A stretch of 7,505 nt of DNA from Dehalococcoidia bacterium (lineage in GTDB: Bacteria; Chloroflexota; Dehalococcoidia; GIF9; AB-539-J10). Position numbers and translations under genes: made by a program. Below the pieces are notes generated by a model, which was given only the letters and a program-made list of their open reading frames with translations, did not search any database and was not told the origin of the DNA. Numbering within the stretch: the stretch's first letter is position 1; every line of letters starts with the position of its first letter. Positions 6,120 to 7,505 of this stretch are shown here, piece by piece. The stretch covers positions 1-7,505 of the forward strand of contig JAUXIH010000047.1 of NCBI GenBank assembly GCA_030621105.1. Reading direction: 5' to 3'.

Positions 6120-6231
6120 TGGTCTGCTCCCCGAAAACTGGTCCAGACGAAGTGATACTTTTGTGGGATAATCACATTTTGACAGGAGGGTTATTCCATG
6201 AAGAGTTCACGGTACACGGCGGAGCAGACCA
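6120..6231 (+). mobile_element. Collapsed IS3-family insertion sequence remnant (112 bp)
   Basis: The tips are an 11-bp perfect inverted repeat, TGGTCTGCTCC (6120-6130) and GGAGCAGACCA (6221-6231), with the TG...CA ends of IS3-family elements. The left tip continues CCCGAAAACTGGTCCAG, the typical inner sequence of IS3-type terminal repeats. Inside, AGGAGGG (6184-6190) stands 7 nt before an ATG (6198-6200) that opens MKSSRYTAEQ, the usual start of IS3 orfA transposase subunits ('MKxxRFTxEQ'). Transposase coding stops there and the right tip begins. The orfA codons GCGGAGCAG run straight into the right tip's GGAGCAGACCA, so the interior was apparently lost by deletion across a shared GGAGCAG. 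No target duplication is visible at either flank. It is immobile on its own unless a related transposase acts on its tips. Confidence 0.75.
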
Positions 6232-6624
6232 CCTCCAGTAGATTTCGGGATAGTCTCTTTTTGAAACTTGCAAGGTATAGGGTTGCTTGATAATTAGGGA
6301 AAGTGCAGCCATTAGAAATAAGACAGAATAGCCCAGAAAGCCGCTGCGTTCCACAAATGTGTTTAGGCCGAAAATAAATGTTCCCACCATGGCTATGCTG
6401 AAATAGAGAACGGAAGTGAGGTCCATTAGATTGAAGTCTCTCTTGCGAATTTGAGGGATTATGAGGACTAAAGAGATTGCCAGGGGGATGGCAATCCCAA
6501 ACTTGTTTCCCATGCCGCATAATACCCAGTAAATAATCCACGGCACGAAGGAAACGAGTATGTAAAGCATACCCGGCATTTTCTTAGTTTTATCATTGCT
6601 TATTGTTTCATCATATTGCCCCAT
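6172..6624 (-). CDS. Four-span membrane protein with IS-derived C-terminus
   Basis: A 150-residue ORF, ATG at 6622-6624. Residues 1-17 are polar, then hydrophobic spans lie at about 18-37, 42-58, 70-87 and 95-112, followed by a cytosolic-like KQPYTLQVSKRDYPEIYWR (113-131). This tail resembles that of a small bacterial integral membrane family of unknown function. The last 19 codons (132-150, WSAPPCTVN...) are read from the antisense strand of the IS remnant, and the stop at 6172 lies inside it. The protein is therefore a chimera whose native C-terminus, possibly a further span, is gone. No strong Shine-Dalgarno precedes the ATG. Whether the product is functional is unknown. It is followed by the kinase transcript. 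Confidence 0.65.
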   Translation of the reverse strand: MGQYDETISNDKTKKMPGMLYILVSFVPWIIYWVLCGMGNKFGIAIPLAISLVLIIPQIRKRDFNLMDLTSVLYFSIAMVGTFIFGLNTFVERSGFLGYSVLFLMAALSLIIKQPYTLQVSKRDYPEIYWRWSAPPCTVNSSWNNPPVKM

Positions 6625-6961
6625 TTGGCGCTATAAAAGAATACATATGACTTGTTTACATAGACATTCGCCTTGGTTTGGCAGGTATGGCCGCAGTACC
6701 GTGAGAGAGAGCTTAGGTTAAGCCGGCTGGGTGAGGATGTAGGGGATTGGGAGCATGTATATCTCGCCGGCTCCCGTTACCAAGAAACAAAAAGGGCAGG
6801 ACAATTCCAGAAGTTATCCTGCCTTTTTTGTTTGCGGAGATAGCAGTTTAGACCTTCACAAATTAAATATTTACAGCACAGATCTCATTCCCAAGCTGTC
6901 TATCAAATAGGCAAACCTTTAAACTTATGCTTAAACTATGATGAAAGAGAGATTGTTCAGG
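6625..6961. other. Intergenic region with terminator, no convincing gene
   Basis: 337 bp between the chimeric membrane protein and the 70-aa protein. It contains the bidirectional terminator described separately and two copies of the self-complementary GCCGGC (6722-6727 and 6766-6771) that could pair as AGCCGGC/GCCGGCT around a 38-nt loop. A plus-strand frame from 6664 to 6843 is open but has no good start. No tRNA shape was found. The part nearest the 70-aa gene is AT-rich and shows nothing recognisable. Confidence 0.6.
6788..6830. terminator. Bidirectional rho-independent terminator
   Basis: Near-perfect 17-bp arms (6788-6804 and 6814-6830) with core GGCAGGA / TCCTGCC and a 9-nt loop. A run of six T follows on the plus strand and five T on the minus strand. 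One G-T pair and one C-A mismatch interrupt the stem. It most likely ends the leftward transcript of the 70-aa gene, whose stop is 130 nt away, and would isolate the genes on both sides. Confidence 0.85.
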
Positions 6962-7174
6962 TTATGTTATCAAGCCCATGCCCATTCCGAGGAAGCCAAG
7001 GGTTATGCCAACAGCTGTAAGAATGAGCCAGACGACAACGCCAATGAAGCTGGCAACTAGAGACCCCTTGGCAATACACTTTAGCTCCTCTTCTGGCTTC
7101 CAAGAAAAAGCCCAGAATGTAATGAAACCAAATGGGGGAATGAGGAAAGATAAGATATATACCAACCACTGCAT
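6962..7174 (-). CDS. Small two-span membrane protein, 70 aa
   Basis: The ATG at 7172-7174 is preceded by AGGAGGT (7180-7186) at 5 nt, the best ribosome binding site in the window, and by a good promoter. The product starts MQWLVYILSFLIPPFGFITF and has spans at about 4-24 and 41-66, joined by a polar loop WKPEEELKC (25-33) and a GS-rich entry (KGSLVASFIG). The shape of an N-terminal 'WLVYILSFLIP' helix, a 'KP-E' loop and a second Gly-rich helix is common among short uncharacterised bacterial membrane proteins. It recalls small two-helix, stress-associated membrane proteins, but I assign no family. It is monocistronic: own promoter, and a terminator downstream. The gene is solid; function unknown. 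Confidence 0.85.
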   Translation of the reverse strand: MQWLVYILSFLIPPFGFITFWAFSWKPEEELKCIAKGSLVASFIGVVVWLILTAVGITLGFLGMGMGLIT

Positions 7175-7209
7175 TGTGTACCTCCTATAGCCTTTATTTT
7201 CCGCTCACC

Positions 7210-7226
7210 ACTAAGTGCAGCTTAGT
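7210..7226. promoter_or_regulatory. Operator-like palindrome at the transcription start of the 70-aa gene
   Basis: ACTAAG-TGCAG-CTTAGT forms 6-bp arms about a 5-nt centre, 8 bp downstream of the predicted -10, so it covers the start site and early leader. A repressor bound here would block the promoter; alternatively it forms a small hairpin in the leader. Arms of this size are common by chance, so position is the main support. Confidence 0.35.
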
Positions 7227-7233
7227 TCCTTTT

Positions 7234-7262
7234 ATAATAGGTCCTCAAACGCACTCATACAA
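7234..7262 (-). promoter_or_regulatory. Sigma-70-like promoter of the 70-aa gene
   Basis: On the minus strand TTGTAT (7262-7257) and TATTAT (7239-7234) are separated by exactly 17 bp, matching 4/6 and 5/6 of the consensus boxes (TTGACA, TATAAT). The start of transcription would fall near 7227, leaving a leader of about 50 nt before the ATG at 7174. Confidence 0.6.
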
Positions 7263-7264
7263 TC

Positions 7265-7505
7265 TCAGGCATGGGATAATGCATCGGATGACAATGCTCT
7301 CGGACAGTAATAGTAACATGAAGCCTTTGCCTTTGTCAAGGTGGGTTCGCCGTCTCTGAAGCAGAATAATGCCTGAGTCCACAAGCAAACTATAATATAA
7401 TTAATGAATGACGCCAACCTAATCTGCCCCCGCTCTCTACTGGAAATTTCCCACGCACCTTGTGTGCCATTTGCCTTTATGGGAAGGGGTACATCTGCTG
7501 CTCGG
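7265..7505 (-). other. Right-edge region; open minus frame without a start
   Basis: One minus frame is open from the window edge to TGA at 7265-7267, about 79 codons (internal text ADVPLPIKANGTQGAWEISS, later RALSSDALSHA). It has no recognisable domain or Shine-Dalgarno-supported start, and its stop abuts the -35 box of the 70-aa gene. It may be the 3' end of a gene whose start lies to the right, or simply non-coding DNA. The region also holds a 10-bp palindrome GGAAATTTCC (7442-7451) and the 9-bp inverted repeat CTCAGGCAT/ATGCCTGAG (7264-7272, 7369-7377), both within chance expectation. Confidence 0.3.

Noticed and set aside
6721..6785. Possible tRNA or tmRNA 3' end (GCCGGCTCCCGTTACCA).
   Set aside because: No T-loop GTTCRA consensus, no matching acceptor 5' half and no anticodon arm; only a short resemblance near CCA.
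6664..6843. Plus-strand open frame containing GEDVGDWEHVYLAG, reminiscent of the 'GDWEHV' motif of Vps62-like proteins.
   Set aside because: Only one short motif matches, there is no start codon or ribosome binding site, the surrounding residues do not fit the domain, and the frame runs through the terminator hairpin.
7264..7377. 114-bp unit closed by CTCAGGCAT/ATGCCTGAG, as a MITE or structured RNA.
   Set aside because: Several 9-bp inverted repeats within 150 bp are expected by chance in 7.5 kb; there is no target duplication and no convincing internal structure.
7391..7396. TATAAT at the right edge as a plus-strand promoter.
   Set aside because: No -35 element at suitable spacing and no downstream gene within the window.

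Overview
This looks like a bacterial chromosomal segment of moderate G+C. It has Shine-Dalgarno sites such as AGGAGGT, a two-component pair with an ATGA overlap, and UGA used as a stop. The mix of a geranylgeranyl-reductase-family flavoprotein, a DUF1616-like remnant, a COG2426 membrane protein, a glycine-rich RNA-binding protein and a NarL-type pair with a soluble PAS kinase would suit an uncultured Chloroflexota (Dehalococcoidia-like) lineage. That assignment is inference from gene content only. No tRNA, rRNA or CRISPR array was recognised.

Almost everything is transcribed leftward (minus strand). The exception is the C-terminal tail of an RRM RNA-binding protein at the left edge (1-111, plus), which converges on the leftward block. 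Going from left to right: a possible 42-aa ORF (228-356), a geranylgeranyl-reductase-family oxidoreductase (396-1610), the decayed remnant of a DUF1616 membrane protein (about 1667-1978), a COG2426 small multidrug-export-family protein (2059-2595), an atypical NAD-dependent epimerase (2860-3960), and a response regulator plus histidine kinase pair (4154-4798 and 4795-5886). Just upstream of the kinase is a 28-codon single-span membrane peptide (5939-6025).

Right of that is the most informative piece of genome history: a 112-bp remnant of an IS3-type insertion sequence (6120-6231). It keeps both tips and the first codons of orfA but has lost the whole interior. It sits in the 3' end of a four-span membrane protein gene (6172-6624), whose last 19 codons now come from the element. 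A bidirectional terminator (6788-6830) separates this from a 70-aa two-span membrane protein (6962-7174) that has a good promoter, an operator-like palindrome and a strong ribosome binding site. The right edge (7265-7505) holds only an open frame without a convincing start.

The kinase and regulator almost certainly work together. The other genes do not form an obvious pathway. The reductase would act on isoprenoid chains of lipids or quinones, COG2426 is a membrane protein of uncertain substrate, and the epimerase probably binds NAD(P) but lacks the usual catalytic lysine. I did not find a clear new multi-gene system. The notable items are the collapsed IS with its chimeric host gene, the DUF1616 pseudogene, and the tiny membrane peptide ahead of the kinase.
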